Origin: AP-15 sp963702685
GTDB lineage: Bacteria; Pseudomonadota; Alphaproteobacteria; ATCC43930; CGMCC-115725
NCBI GenBank assembly: GCA_963702685.1
Contig: CAVPDQ010000008.1
Coordinates: 62,001-126,000, forward strand
Length of the DNA stretch: 64,000 nucleotides
Reading direction: 5' to 3'
Shown: positions 29,067-37,208 of the stretch, in pieces
Layout of the letters: every line of letters begins with the position of its first letter
How positions within the stretch are numbered: the first letter of the stretch is position 1
The notes under the pieces: model-generated
Seen by the model: the letters and a program-made list of their open reading frames with translations, nothing else
The model's database searches: none
What the model was told of the DNA's origin: nothing
Program-made: the position numbers and the translations under genes

Positions 29067-30067
29067 GCCATCCGGCCGACGTATTTTTCGAGCAATGCCC
29101 ACGCTTCTTCGCCCGATTGCCGCTTCATCTCGGGATAGAAGCCGGATTTTTTCAATACCGCACGAAACGGCTCGATCTCGGGCGTATTGAAGATCATTCC
29201 GTGCCCTTTCAGCTTCGAGATTTCGATCTTGGTCATCGTTTGCCAATCGGCGCGCTCCAGCAGCGCCTTCTCGTTGAATTCCCGGTCGGCCAATTGCTGC
29301 AGCTCGGCCGGCAGCCGGGCCCAGGCGGCGTTGCCAAAGGAAACGTGGATCCCGGCCCAGACATGGTTGGTGATGCTGCAATATTTCTGGACCTCGTAGA
29401 GCTTGCCGGTGTCGATCAGCACCAACGGGTTTTCCTCGCCGTCAACGATGCCGCTTTGCAGCGCGCGGTAGGCTTTGTCGATGTCGATCGGGACCGGGGC
29501 GGCGCCGAGATGCTGGAACAGCGCGATCAGGATCGGCGCCACCGGAAGGCGAATCCTAAAGCCGTCGAGATCGGCCGGGGTTTCGATCGGCTTTGCTTTC
29601 GAGGTGATCTCGCGAAAACCATGGTCGTAGCAATTGTGCACGACACGAAAGCCGACGCGGCGCGCCAGGCTGCGCAAATGGTCGCCCAATGCGCCATCCA
29701 TCGCCGGCCAAATGTGGCCGTAGCCGGTAAAGACGAAACCGACCCCGAAGATGCCGAAAGCCGGATTTTTCGGCGCCAGCAGGTCGAGCGGCAAATAATA
29801 CATGTCGAGCCGGCCGGCGATCGTCTGCGCGATCATCGCCGCTCCCTGGCCGAGCACGCTGTTCGGGTACAATTTGATCGCGAGCCGGCCGCTGCTCGCC
29901 TCCCGGATCGCCTGCATCGCCTCGCGCCCGCGGATCGACATCGGATGGGCGTCGGGCAGCGCCGTCCCGCAGCGATAAGCAAACTCGGCGGCGTCGGCAG
30001 GCCAATGCAGGATCGCGGGTGCAACGGCACCGGCGGCGGCGAGCAGCCTTCTGCGCGACAAGATCAT
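29063..30067 (-). CDS. TRAP transporter solute-binding protein, DctP family
   Basis: 334 residues. Start ATG at 30067; MILSRRRLLAAAGAVAPAIL is a twin-arginine-like signal peptide. The binding domain has GTALPDAHPMSIRG, GRLAIKLYPNSVLGQG and the DctP signature DGFRIRLPVAPILI, then VDGEENPLVLIDTGKLYEVQ in two adjoining segments. It captures a carboxylate in the periplasm for a TRAP permease, but no DctQ/DctM genes are in the window. The first gene of a coupled pair with the aldo/keto reductase. Confidence 0.87.
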   Translation of the reverse strand: MILSRRRLLAAAGAVAPAILHWPADAAEFAYRCGTALPDAHPMSIRGREAMQAIREASSGRLAIKLYPNSVLGQGAAMIAQTIAGRLDMYYLPLDLLAPKNPAFGIFGVGFVFTGYGHIWPAMDGALGDHLRSLARRVGFRVVHNCYDHGFREITSKAKPIETPADLDGFRIRLPVAPILIALFQHLGAAPVPIDIDKAYRALQSGIVDGEENPLVLIDTGKLYEVQKYCSITNHVWAGIHVSFGNAAWARLPAELQQLADREFNEKALLERADWQTMTKIEISKLKGHGMIFNTPEIEPFRAVLKKSGFYPEMKRQSGEEAWALLEKYVGRMA

Positions 30068-30201
30068 CGGTTCTCGGCGCGGGCATCCGCCTCTGCGACC
30101 ACGGGTGCCGCGCAAATTGCCGGCCGCGGCGCCGCCCGTCAAGCCGAGCCCGGTAGCCAGCCGGGCGGAATTGCGCGACACTCGGGCCAGTCCGATCGCC
30201 G

Positions 30202-30250
30202 CCACCCGCGCTTCGCCCCCACCCGCGCTTCGCCCCACCCGCGCTTCGCC
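30202..30250. repeat. Short tandem repeat, three copies of CCACCCGCGCTTCGCC
   Basis: Three direct copies with one-base spacers lie just upstream of the ribosome site of the LLM oxidoreductase. Too short and too regular for a CRISPR; probably a slippage repeat, perhaps affecting leader length. Confidence 0.75.
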
Positions 30251-30265
30251 GAGGAGAGACCGAGC

Positions 30266-31429
30266 ATGATCACCAAATTTACCACCGTCTATGCCGGCCA
30301 TGTCGATCTGCCCGACCGCGGCCAGGACACCACACCGGCGAACGAGCGGCGCTATTCGAACGAGCACCTCGCCAGCGTCTTCGAAAAGACCGAGGCGATC
30401 GCCAAAAAGATGGACGCGCTCGGCTATGAGACCCTGTGGCTCGCCGAGCACCATTTTCAGCACGAAGGCTACGAGTGCATCCCCAACATCCTGATGCTGG
30501 CGGTGCATCTCGCGCGCGTGACGAAAACGCTGAAGATCGGCTGCGGCTTCAACATCGTGCCGATGTGGCATCCGCTGCGGCTCGCCGAGGATTTCGCCGC
30601 GGCCGACATCCTGACCGGCGGCCGGGTCGTGTTCGGCGTCGGGCGCGGCTATCACACCCGCGAGGTCGAGAGCCTGGGCGGCCCGATGCTCGACCAGACC
30701 GCCAACCGCGACTTTTTCGAGGAAGGGGTCGACGTCATTTTCAAGGCGTTCAACGAGGAATCGTTTTCGCACCAGGGAAAATATTTCACCCTGCCGGCGC
30801 GGGTCCCCTATCGCGGCTACGAATTGGAAAAGCTGACCCTGGTGCCGCGGCCGATCCATCGCCCGGTCGAATGCTGGCAGCCGGTGGTCAGCGCCAGCCC
30901 GCGCGGTCTCGATTTTATGATCAGGCACGGGATCAAGGGTGCGGTCGGCGGCGGGGCGGCGACGATGCAGGCGGGTCCGATGGCCGCCTATCGCGACGCT
31001 GCTGCGCGCGCCGGGAAGCAACTGGAGCTGGGCGAGGATTTGCAGCTCGGCCTGCATTTCCACCTCGCGCGGAGCCGCGAGCAGGCGGTCCGCGAGATCA
31101 AGCCGATCTATGAAGAGCATGTAAAGATGTTCGCCCCCCTCGGTTTTGTGCCGGGGCTCAGCGAGGCGCAGCAGGAAGCGGTCGCGCGCCGCGGCGGCTG
31201 GGACGCGGCCGGCGTGCCGACCGTCGAGCATTACATGAAGCTGGGCTCGTGGTTCGCCGGCACGCCCGCGGAGCTCGTCGAATTGCTGAAGGGCTTCGAG
31301 GAGCGCTATCCCGGCATGCAGCACATCAGCCTCTCGAGCCCGATCGGCACCCCCAAGGCGACGATGCTCGAACAGTTCCAATGGGTCGCCGAGGAAATCA
31401 TGCCGTCCTTCCGCGGCAAGGCGGGCTGA
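30266..31429 (+). CDS. LLM-class flavin-dependent oxidoreductase (luciferase-like)
   Basis: 387 residues, ATG at 30266 with GAGGAGAG upstream. A TIM-barrel bacterial luciferase family protein: LWLAEHHFQHEGY near residue 60, GCGFNIVPMWHPLRLAED, and GRVVFGVGRGYHTREVE. It binds FMN or F420 and oxidises an unidentified small molecule with O2. Longer than F420-type relatives. Divergent from the TRAP pair, with the tandem repeat in its leader. Confidence 0.87.
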   Translation: MITKFTTVYAGHVDLPDRGQDTTPANERRYSNEHLASVFEKTEAIAKKMDALGYETLWLAEHHFQHEGYECIPNILMLAVHLARVTKTLKIGCGFNIVPMWHPLRLAEDFAAADILTGGRVVFGVGRGYHTREVESLGGPMLDQTANRDFFEEGVDVIFKAFNEESFSHQGKYFTLPARVPYRGYELEKLTLVPRPIHRPVECWQPVVSASPRGLDFMIRHGIKGAVGGGAATMQAGPMAAYRDAAARAGKQLELGEDLQLGLHFHLARSREQAVREIKPIYEEHVKMFAPLGFVPGLSEAQQEAVARRGGWDAAGVPTVEHYMKLGSWFAGTPAELVELLKGFEERYPGMQHISLSSPIGTPKATMLEQFQWVAEEIMPSFRGKAG

Positions 31430-31446
31430 CCCTCCTCGCTCCGCCT

Positions 31447-31472
31447 CCCTCTCCCCGCTGGCGGGGAGAGGG
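31447..31472. repeat. Intergenic palindrome, GGGAGAGGG family
   Basis: CCCTCTCCCCGC (31447-31458) pairs perfectly with GCGGGGAGAGGG (31461-31472). Same family as the copies near 2302, 4428 and 32290. Confidence 0.75.
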
Positions 31473-31554
31473 CCGGGGTGAGGGGCAGCCGCGGTCGTAG
31501 ATCGGCCGCTCCCGCTCCGGTAAGCTCTTCGCATAAGCACCCGGGAGAGAGACG

Positions 31555-32167
31555 ATGAGGACGCTGTTCTTCGCCACATTCTGTTGCTTGCTGGCTTTGG
31601 CGGTGCCGTTGCCGCCGCGCACGGCGCACGCCCAAGGGAGCAGCGACGGCTGGGTCACGCTGTTCGACGGCAAGAACCTCGACCAATGGAACCAGATCGG
31701 CGACGCCAACTGGAAGCTCGAGGATGGTGCGGTGGTCGCCACCAAGGGCAACGGCTTTCTCGTCTCGAAGGAGGCCTATGGCGACTTTCAGCTCAAGGTC
31801 GAGTTCTGGGTCAACGACGCAGCGAACAGCGGCGTCTTCATCCGCTCCGAGGACCCGAAGAAGGTCGCGGGTGCGACGGCCTACGAAGTCAACATCTACG
31901 ACGAGCGCCCGGACCCGACCTACGGGACAGGGGCGATCGTCAATGTCGCCAAGGTCGACCCGATGCCAAAGGCCGGCGGCAAATGGAACACCTACGAGAT
32001 CACCGCGAAGGGGTCGCACCTGACCGCAATCCTCAACGGGGTCAAGACCGCCGACGGGCGAAAACGACAAGCACAAAACCGGCCATATCGCGCTGCAATA
32101 CGGCACGACCAAAGTCAAAGACGCCGGCATCGTCAAGTTTCGCCTGGTCGAGATCAAGCCGCTGTAG
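31555..32167 (+). CDS. DUF1080 (3-keto-disaccharide hydrolase-like) secreted protein, one frame break
   Basis: ~203 residues. Signal peptide LFFATFCCLLALAVPLPPRT, then the concanavalin-like DUF1080 domain: WVTLFDGKNLDQWNQ, FQLKVEFWVNDAANSGVFIR and WNTYEITAKGSHLTAILNG. The frame breaks near 32057, where GACGGGCGAAAAC seems to hold one extra G; the corrected end is TADGENDKHKTGHIALQYG... and KFRLVEIKPL at 32167. Family members bind or hydrolyse glycans in the periplasm. The substrate is unknown. Confidence 0.8.
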
Positions 32168-32289
32168 GATTTGCCGACCCGCTCCACGGCCCGCCACCAG
32201 CCGCCTGACAATTGCTGTTCCCGCCGCCCCCGCAAAAGCGCTAGGGCATGCACACATCTCGGACCCAGAGCCGAGCGTCCCTGAATTCT

Positions 32290-32420
32290 CCCTCTCTGCC
32301 CCTGGGGGCGGAGAGGGTCGGGGTGAGGTGGGGGATGCCAGAGCGCTCGCCAGCTCCCACCTCACCCTCCCAGCGCTTCGCGCCGGGCCCCTCCCTCTCC
32401 TCCCTGAAGGGCGGAGAGGG
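32290..32420. repeat. Compound palindromic repeat, GGGAGAGGG family
   Basis: Two hairpins (CCCTCTCTGCCCC/GGGGGCGGAGAGGG at 32290-32317 and CCCTCTCCTCCCT/AGGGCGGAGAGGG near 32393-32420) flank a TGAGGTGGG/CCCACCTCA pair. The remainder of the gene-free stretch 32168-32681 shows nothing I can name. Confidence 0.7.
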
Positions 32421-32681
32421 GCAAATCTGCGCGATTTCCAGAACCAGATCGAGATCTGTGCATGCCGTAGCGCAAAAGCGGGGGGCCAATGTTCAGGTGC
32501 ATTAAGATGATTTAGCGCGGTGTCTTCCTGATCGCCTTCCCGGCGAAGGCCGGGACGCATCTATGCCATAGGCACCGGCCGGAGCCTGTCCTCGGGCCGC
32601 CCAACGGCCGGACCCGTAGGCCGGTGTGACGAGATTTTCGGCATCAGCTTGTCGTGTTTATCGAGGCGGTGCGAGCCAGCC

Positions 32682-33047
32682 ATGAGCGGCACCGAATATC
32701 GCTTCACGGTCCGGCCGCTGAGCGAGGAAGAAGGCGGCGGCTGGCTCGTCGAGCACCCCGACCTGCCCGGCTGCATGTCGGACGGCGAGACGATCGAGGA
32801 GGCCATCGCCAACGCCGAGGATGCGAAGCGCTGCTGGATTGCAGCCATGCAGGAAGCGGGCCGGCCCATCCCGCCGCCTTCGGTCGAGCCGGCGGAGGGC
32901 TATAGCGGAAAATGGCAGCTCCGCGCGCCGAAATCGCTGCATCGCCGCCTCGCCGAGCGCGCCAAGCGCGAAGGGGTGAGCCTCAACACCCTCGCCGTGA
33001 CGCTGCTGGCGCAAGGGCTCGGCGAGCGCTCGGCACATGGCGACTGA
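32682..33047 (+). CDS. HicB-like antitoxin, no HicA partner visible
   Basis: 121 residues from MSGTEYRFTVRPLSEEEGGG. The partial RNase H-like HicB domain is clear: GWLVEHPDLPGCMSDGETIEEAI is split as WLVEHPDLPGC and DGETIEEAIANAEDA. The C-terminus (PKSLHRRLAERAKREG then SLNTLAVTLLAQGL) is a ribbon-helix-helix-like DNA-binding end. No HicA toxin reading frame lies before or after it, so it is an orphan regulator or antitoxin. Confidence 0.8.
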   Translation: MSGTEYRFTVRPLSEEEGGGWLVEHPDLPGCMSDGETIEEAIANAEDAKRCWIAAMQEAGRPIPPPSVEPAEGYSGKWQLRAPKSLHRRLAERAKREGVSLNTLAVTLLAQGLGERSAHGD

Positions 33048-33055
33048 GGCGCGGG

Positions 33056-33235
33056 GCAATCAATGCCACCATGTGCGGCCTTGCAACGCACACCGCCGAC
33101 GCCGGCCGCATCGTCGCGTTCAGCCCATTCGGTGAGGTTTACGTCACCGACGACGCCGGCGCCTCCCGGCGCGAGATCGCCCGCGAATTCGGCGAGATCA
33201 GGACCGCGATCTGGGTGCCAAACTGGATTTTTATC
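33056..33235 (+). pseudogene. Fragment A of a BNR/sortilin-like beta-propeller protein
   Basis: Reads INATMCGLATHTADAGRIV then FSPFGEVYVTDDAGAS and FGEIRTAIWVPNW, a near copy of the C-terminal end of fragment B at 34080-34439. There is no plausible start here. It lies immediately before the FitAB operon, so the two fragments form direct repeats around that module. It also preserves what looks like the site without the MITE (CCAAACTGGATTTTTATCG). Confidence 0.7.
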
Positions 33236-33328
33236 GTCGTGAATAAAAAACCAAGAGGTCGCGGTATTGCGAATGCGGACTGCGGGCCGCTGTTCCGCGG
33301 GCCCATTGCGCCCGGCGAGGAAGTGGGC

Positions 33329-33366
33329 TTGCATTCAATGCCAGCATTTTGTATGCTATGCTGGCA
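33329..33366 (+). promoter_or_regulatory. Predicted fitAB promoter with overlapping operator palindrome
   Basis: TTGCAT (33329-33334) and TATGCT (33352-33357) are spaced by 17 bases, a good sigma-70 promoter. A perfect 9-base inverted repeat TGCCAGCAT (33339-33347) and ATGCTGGCA (33358-33366) flanks and overlaps the -10 element. Its position, 20 bases upstream of the antitoxin start, fits autorepression by the FitA-FitB complex. Confidence 0.65.
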
Positions 33367-33386
33367 CGTAAGAGCTTGAGACACCG

Positions 33387-33638
33387 ATGGTGACCCTGAC
33401 GATCCGCAATGTCGATGCGGCGGTGAAAGAGCGGCTGCGCCTGCGCGCGGCCCGGCACGGGCGGTCGATGGAGGCCGAGGCGCGCACGATCCTCGGCGAG
33501 GCAGTGGCGTCGGATGGCGATCAGCCGGAGCCGAACCTGGCGGAGGCGATTCGCCGGCGTTTTGCGCCCCTTGGCGGTGTCGACCTCGAGCTGCCGCCGC
33601 CTGAGCTCGTCGGCGATCCGCCGTCGTTCGATCCGTGA
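33387..33638 (+). CDS. FitA-like ribbon-helix-helix antitoxin
   Basis: 83 residues. MVTLTIRNVDAAVKERLRLR and ARHGRSMEAEARTILGEA form the Arc/FitA ribbon-helix-helix; the C-terminal tail (AIRRRFAPLGGVDLELPP) is the toxin-binding part. It likely neutralises the PIN toxin that starts inside its stop codon and represses the promoter just upstream through the TGCCAGCAT palindrome. Confidence 0.87.
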   Translation: MVTLTIRNVDAAVKERLRLRAARHGRSMEAEARTILGEAVASDGDQPEPNLAEAIRRRFAPLGGVDLELPPPELVGDPPSFDP

Positions 33639-34057
33639 TCGTCGTCGATACCAATGTGATCTCGGAGCTGATGCGCGGCGAGCCGCATCCGGCGGTGCTG
33701 TCCTGGGTGGCAGCGCAACCACGCTCGCTGCTCTACACGACCTATGTCAGCCAGGCGGAAATTCTCCACGGGATTGCCGCCCTGCCCGACGGACGCCGGC
33801 GCACGGCATTGGCGGCCGCGGCCGAGGCCATGTTCGCCGAGGATTTCGCCGGCCGCTTGCTGCCCTTCGAGGCGCGCGCGGCAGCGCGCTATCCCGAGAT
33901 CGTGGTGGCCCGACGCCGGGCCGGAAAGCCGATCGAGAAATTTGACGCGCTGATCGCGGCAACGGCGCTGGCCGCCGGCGCCAGCATCGCCACGCGTGAC
34001 CTCGGCGGGTTTGCCGGCTGCGGTCTCACCGTGATCGATCCGTGGGCGGCATTTTGA
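33635..34057 (+). CDS. FitB/VapC-type PIN-domain ribonuclease toxin
   Basis: 140 residues, GTG start overlapping the antitoxin stop (GTGA). PIN-domain acidic residues are in place: VVDTNVISEL, YVSQAEILHGI, FDALIAATAL and IATRDLGGF. PIN toxins cut RNA, often tRNA or rRNA. The module appears intact and lies between two copies of a BNR fragment, so it probably arrived or moved as a unit. Confidence 0.88.
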   Translation: MIVVDTNVISELMRGEPHPAVLSWVAAQPRSLLYTTYVSQAEILHGIAALPDGRRRTALAAAAEAMFAEDFAGRLLPFEARAAARYPEIVVARRRAGKPIEKFDALIAATALAAGASIATRDLGGFAGCGLTVIDPWAAF

Positions 34058-34079
34058 GACGCAGCGTCCCCGCTCTGTC

Positions 34080-34439
34080 TTGTTCGCGAATGAAAGTGTG
34101 AGCTCCGCCGGAATCTTACGGGCGCCCTATGCCCGCGGCATGGTGGTCAAGGCCGATGATCCTCGTGTGCTGTTCGCCGGGTGCGGCGAGACCACGACCG
34201 GTGAAAAGGGGTACGTGCTGCGCACCACAAACTTCGGCGAGACCTGGGAGATCCTGCCGCTCCCCACCCAGCCCAACGCCACGATGTGGGGCCTCGCCAC
34301 GCACCACACAGACGCCGACCGCATCGTCGCGTTCAGCCTGTTCGGCGAGGTCTACGTCACCGAGGATGCCGGCTCGTCCTGGCGCAAGATCACCCGCGAA
34401 TTCGGCGAGATCCGGGCCGCAGCCTGGGTGCCAAACTAG
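34080..34439 (+). pseudogene. Fragment B, C-terminal end of a BNR/sortilin-like propeller protein
   Basis: ~119 codons: LRAPYARGMVVKADDPRVLF, TTNFGETWEILPLP and EDAGSSWRKITREFGEIRAA are BNR/Asp-box blades (S/T-x-D/E-x-G-x-x-W pattern). The rest of the protein, which would be ~300 residues with more blades, is missing on the 5' side. The stop TAG is formed at the edge of the inserted MITE. Fragment A at 33056 shares this end. Confidence 0.65.
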
Positions 34440-34614
34440 GACGGTTTCCGATCAAATTGCACCGCGCGCACCCCCTCCCAAATCCTCCCCCATCAAGGGG
34501 AGGGCCTGTGTCGGCACTCCTATTTGTACTCCTGCCCCCTCGATGGGGGCGGGTCGGGGTGGGGGTGATGCGCGGTGAGTGCGTCGACTCGGTCGAGAAC
34601 CGCTTCTAATTCTT
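34438..34614. mobile_element. MITE-like element, copy 2, with flanking direct repeat CCAAACT
   Basis: The inside aligns end to end with the reverse complement of copy 1 (21601-21763). The ends ACGGTTTCCGATC and GGTCGAGAACCGC are imperfect inverted repeats. CCAAACT occurs on both sides (34431-34437 and 34615-34621), and after the right copy the sequence goes on as GATTTTTATCGTCG, just as fragment A does without the insert (33218 on). So the site looks like an insertion with target duplication. About 200 bases after it (34622-34818) hold no gene I can support. Confidence 0.65.
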
Positions 34615-34818
34615 CCAAACTGATTTTTATCGTCGCGATCGAGAATGAAGACGTGATTATGGGCCATCCGGCGGCGGTGTGAGATGCAGCGAAGCCCAAT
34701 TTTGAGCGAGTTTTCCTCTATTAGCGGCGCTCATTTACTGGTTGTGAGGGACGTTACCGCTGCCTGCACCGTAGCATCAGCCCTGGCGCGTTGGACAGTG
34801 GGATGGCCGAAATCCTGT

Positions 34819-36162
34819 TTACTCCACGTGCACTGTCACGTCGTAGCCTAAAGACTTCAGGGCCTTTGAGGTCCGGCCATTCCTCGGTGGAAACTGCTCC
34901 GGCAAGGCCCAGCCAACGATTTCACCCAGCGCACTGATGCCGAGGCCGTCGATCTTCCACTTCGGGTCGTTCACGCCTTGCCACAAGCGCTCGGGAAGGA
35001 GTTCCGGCGGGCCATCATGCAGCATGTAACGAAGCAAATCTCGGACGCGGTCACCCTTGGAGGACCTGTCGTTCCAAATGCATGCCGACAGTGCGGCCAC
35101 CTTCCGCGGTATCGTGTAAGCGGTGCCCTCGGGAAGGGCTACCGCCTTATTTGCCACGCGGCGCGAATAGTCTTTGATTGCGTGCACACCCATGCAGATT
35201 TCTTTAAATTTTTGGACCGTCATCTCGCTCAGACCATCTGGGCTGAGCGCGGCCTGGAGATACGGCGCCGTTGTGTTGAGCATCTCAGCCTCAGAGGAGG
35301 GTGCCGCGGGCAGACGACTCCACCACTGCATCGCCTCGGCTAACGCCTCGTCACGCCGTTCTTTGTTCTGCTCAAAGAATGCCATGTAATTCGCCTTCGG
35401 GCCGTCGAATGTCCGTTGATAATAGTGGGCATGAAGAAACTGATCCGTCTGCGCTCCCGGCGGAGCGCTGGCGCTGATCCATTTCGGCCGGTTTTGAACG
35501 AGAGTCACCGCTGATCCGATGTTTCGAAGGTGCTGCAAGGTCGCGTACCATTCTTTGAGAAAGACCTGACGTCTTCGATCCATAGCGGCCCTGGGCGCGG
35601 TGTGAACTAGGCCTCCCCACCGCGTGAAGCTTGGATTGGCCCAGAATTGCTTGGGGTCGGGGGCCGCGGCGTAGATGCCGGCCGCGCGCGCGGCCATTGC
35701 CTGGACCAGTTCCTCTGTCAACGGCGTCTCGTGTTGCTGAAGCATGGCGAAAAGAGAAAGCAAATCGCCTGCCATATCGTCGGTGATCTCTTCGTCGGGA
35801 AAGAAACACCCGGCTTCGACGTTGCTGTGCCAGGCGGCGGCAGTGAGATTGGCGGAGCCGATATAGACGCCTACACCTCGCCACCAGATGACTTTTGCGT
35901 GGTGACGTTCCACAAGGCTGCATGCAAACCGAGCGGATTTGTGGGACAGGAATTTTCGGAGTATCGGGACACTAACGGCAACGCTCTCGTCGAGGCGGCC
36001 GTAAAAACGCAACGGAATGTTGTGTTTCCAACACCACTCAAAAAGAATATCGGCGGCGGTCGCGTAGGCGACAGCGGCTATCACTTCCTCCGTTCTGGGG
36101 GCACAATTCTCCGTCAGATTTCGGAGAGAGTGGCCATTAATCCCATTCAGAATCAGGTGCAT
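34819..36162 (-). CDS. Phospholipase D-like (HKD) nuclease-family protein
   Basis: 447 residues. One HKD half-site: H88-A-K90, then GSAN with Asn105 (VYIGSANLTAAAWHSN). The aspartate of the full HxKx4D motif is replaced by Arg95, as in some nuclease members. One motif per chain suggests a homodimer. The remaining ~300 residues are not assignable. No signal peptide. The gene is clearly lower in G+C than its neighbours (43% over 35161-35220 by my count) and has different codon use, so it was probably acquired. Its neighbours are toxin-antitoxin genes and scars; a defence or restriction role is possible but unproven. Confidence 0.65.
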   Translation of the reverse strand: MHLILNGINGHSLRNLTENCAPRTEEVIAAVAYATAADILFEWCWKHNIPLRFYGRLDESVAVSVPILRKFLSHKSARFACSLVERHHAKVIWWRGVGVYIGSANLTAAAWHSNVEAGCFFPDEEITDDMAGDLLSLFAMLQQHETPLTEELVQAMAARAAGIYAAAPDPKQFWANPSFTRWGGLVHTAPRAAMDRRRQVFLKEWYATLQHLRNIGSAVTLVQNRPKWISASAPPGAQTDQFLHAHYYQRTFDGPKANYMAFFEQNKERRDEALAEAMQWWSRLPAAPSSEAEMLNTTAPYLQAALSPDGLSEMTVQKFKEICMGVHAIKDYSRRVANKAVALPEGTAYTIPRKVAALSACIWNDRSSKGDRVRDLLRYMLHDGPPELLPERLWQGVNDPKWKIDGLGISALGEIVGWALPEQFPPRNGRTSKALKSLGYDVTVHVE

Positions 36163-36259
36163 TATGGTTACCTCTATCCACCCTTATGCATTCGAAATGC
36201 CTTGAGGGCTGGCTTGAAAGCAGGAAGATTCGCGCCCACAAGTTGGTTGAGGTCGGCTC

Positions 36260-36533
36260 TCAAGCAGAGACGGTCGGCTTCGCCACGTCGGAATTATATA
36301 CGCGGATGGTGTTGCCACCGAGGATATTGGCCGGTTCGTCGTCCGGCACGCCGGCCAGGAATCTCCGCAAGGATTTTGCGCGACCGCGGAGACGTCAACT
36401 CGCTGTGCGGGTAATCCGAGCCCCACATCATGTCGGCGACGCCGATGACATCTCGTACGCGAATACCGATCGCGTCCTGCTGGAAGCTCAAGATGACGCT
36501 GCGGCGGAAGAGGTCGCTCGGTAGAGTGTCGTC
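36260..36533 (-). pseudogene. C-terminal remnant of an amidohydrolase-2 family protein
   Basis: From TLPSDLFRRSVILSFQQDAI through VADMMWGSDYPHSE (the late metal-strand motif of the family) then, after one frame change near 36370, RRFLAGVPDDEPANILGGNT and a stop at 36260. About 270 N-terminal codons are absent. The remaining sequence before the next gene (36534-36829) holds only degraded repeat sequence and the motif noted at 36641. Confidence 0.65.
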
Positions 36534-36640
36534 CCCGCCTTCGCGAGGGCAGCCCCTTGAACCGGCAAATCACCTCGCCGTCGCGCTCGCGGCAGGTGTC
36601 GTCCCGTTGCCGGCCAGAGCAGGCACGGTTTGTGAGCTGC

Positions 36641-36660
36641 GCTCGCATCGGTCTATATTG
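36641..36660 (+). promoter_or_regulatory. Motif GCTCGCATCGGTCTATATTG, repeated at 37156-37175
   Basis: A 20-base sequence with a TATATT core occurs twice with a single mismatch (GCTCGCATCAGTCTATATTG at 37156-37175), both in non-coding DNA ahead of genes on the plus strand. The second copy lies 34 bases before the beta-lactamase-like start. TATATT could be a -10 element, but no good -35 is visible, so only the repetition is secure. Confidence 0.35.
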
Positions 36661-36829
36661 CCAGCCGTCGATGCAGCAGCGGCCGGCCCGCATGAAGAAC
36701 CGCCGCCCTGGGGACTGCCGAACCCGGCCCGCGGTATAATTATTCGCCGCCGGCTGAGCCCGGCGAGGCCAAGGCCGGTCTGCGCTCCCGGCCCGGGCCC
36801 TGACCAAAGCCTGAAAGGAGGCCCAGGCC

Positions 36830-37150
36830 GTGGCTGACGAAACGGTAACCCTCACCTTCATCGCCGAACAAGGCCGCAAGATTCTCGACGAGCTGCGCGA
36901 CAACCGCGCCGAGATGGAAATCATGCGCACCGACAATCGCCGGGTGCTCGGCGAGATGGCCGGCAACCGCGCCGGCATGGCCGGGCTCGCCACCGAGATG
37001 ACGGCGCTGCGCGGCGACCTGGCCGCGATGCGCGCCGAGATCGCCACCGTGCGCACCACGATGGAGGCGATCCTGACCGAGCTGCGCGACACGCGCGTCT
37101 ACAACAGCAGCTTTGACAACCGGCTGCGCCGCCTCGAGGAGCGGCCATGA
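36830..37150 (+). CDS. Small coiled-coil protein (106 aa), unknown function
   Basis: GTG start with a near-perfect Shine-Dalgarno AAAGGAGG (36814-36821) eight bases upstream. The protein is almost all amphipathic helix: ILDELRDNRAEMEIMRTDN, LATEMTALRGDLAAMRAE and MEAILTELRDTRVYN, with heptad-like spacing of L/M/I. No membrane segment. It ends LRRLEERP. Not a family I recognise. The strong ribosome site suggests high translation. Confidence 0.65.
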   Translation: MADETVTLTFIAEQGRKILDELRDNRAEMEIMRTDNRRVLGEMAGNRAGMAGLATEMTALRGDLAAMRAEIATVRTTMEAILTELRDTRVYNSSFDNRLRRLEERP

Positions 37151-37208
37151 GCCGTGCTCGCATCAGTCTATATTGGTGGGGCGCCGGACGGCTGAAGGAG
37201 GCGGGAAT

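Noticed and set aside
30202..30250. Possible CRISPR-like repeats
   Set aside because: Three contiguous 16-base copies without spacers; a simple tandem repeat.
29063..31579. An 838-codon minus-strand frame
   Set aside because: Only the last 334 codons (from 30067) are the TRAP binding protein; the rest is antisense to the LLM oxidoreductase.
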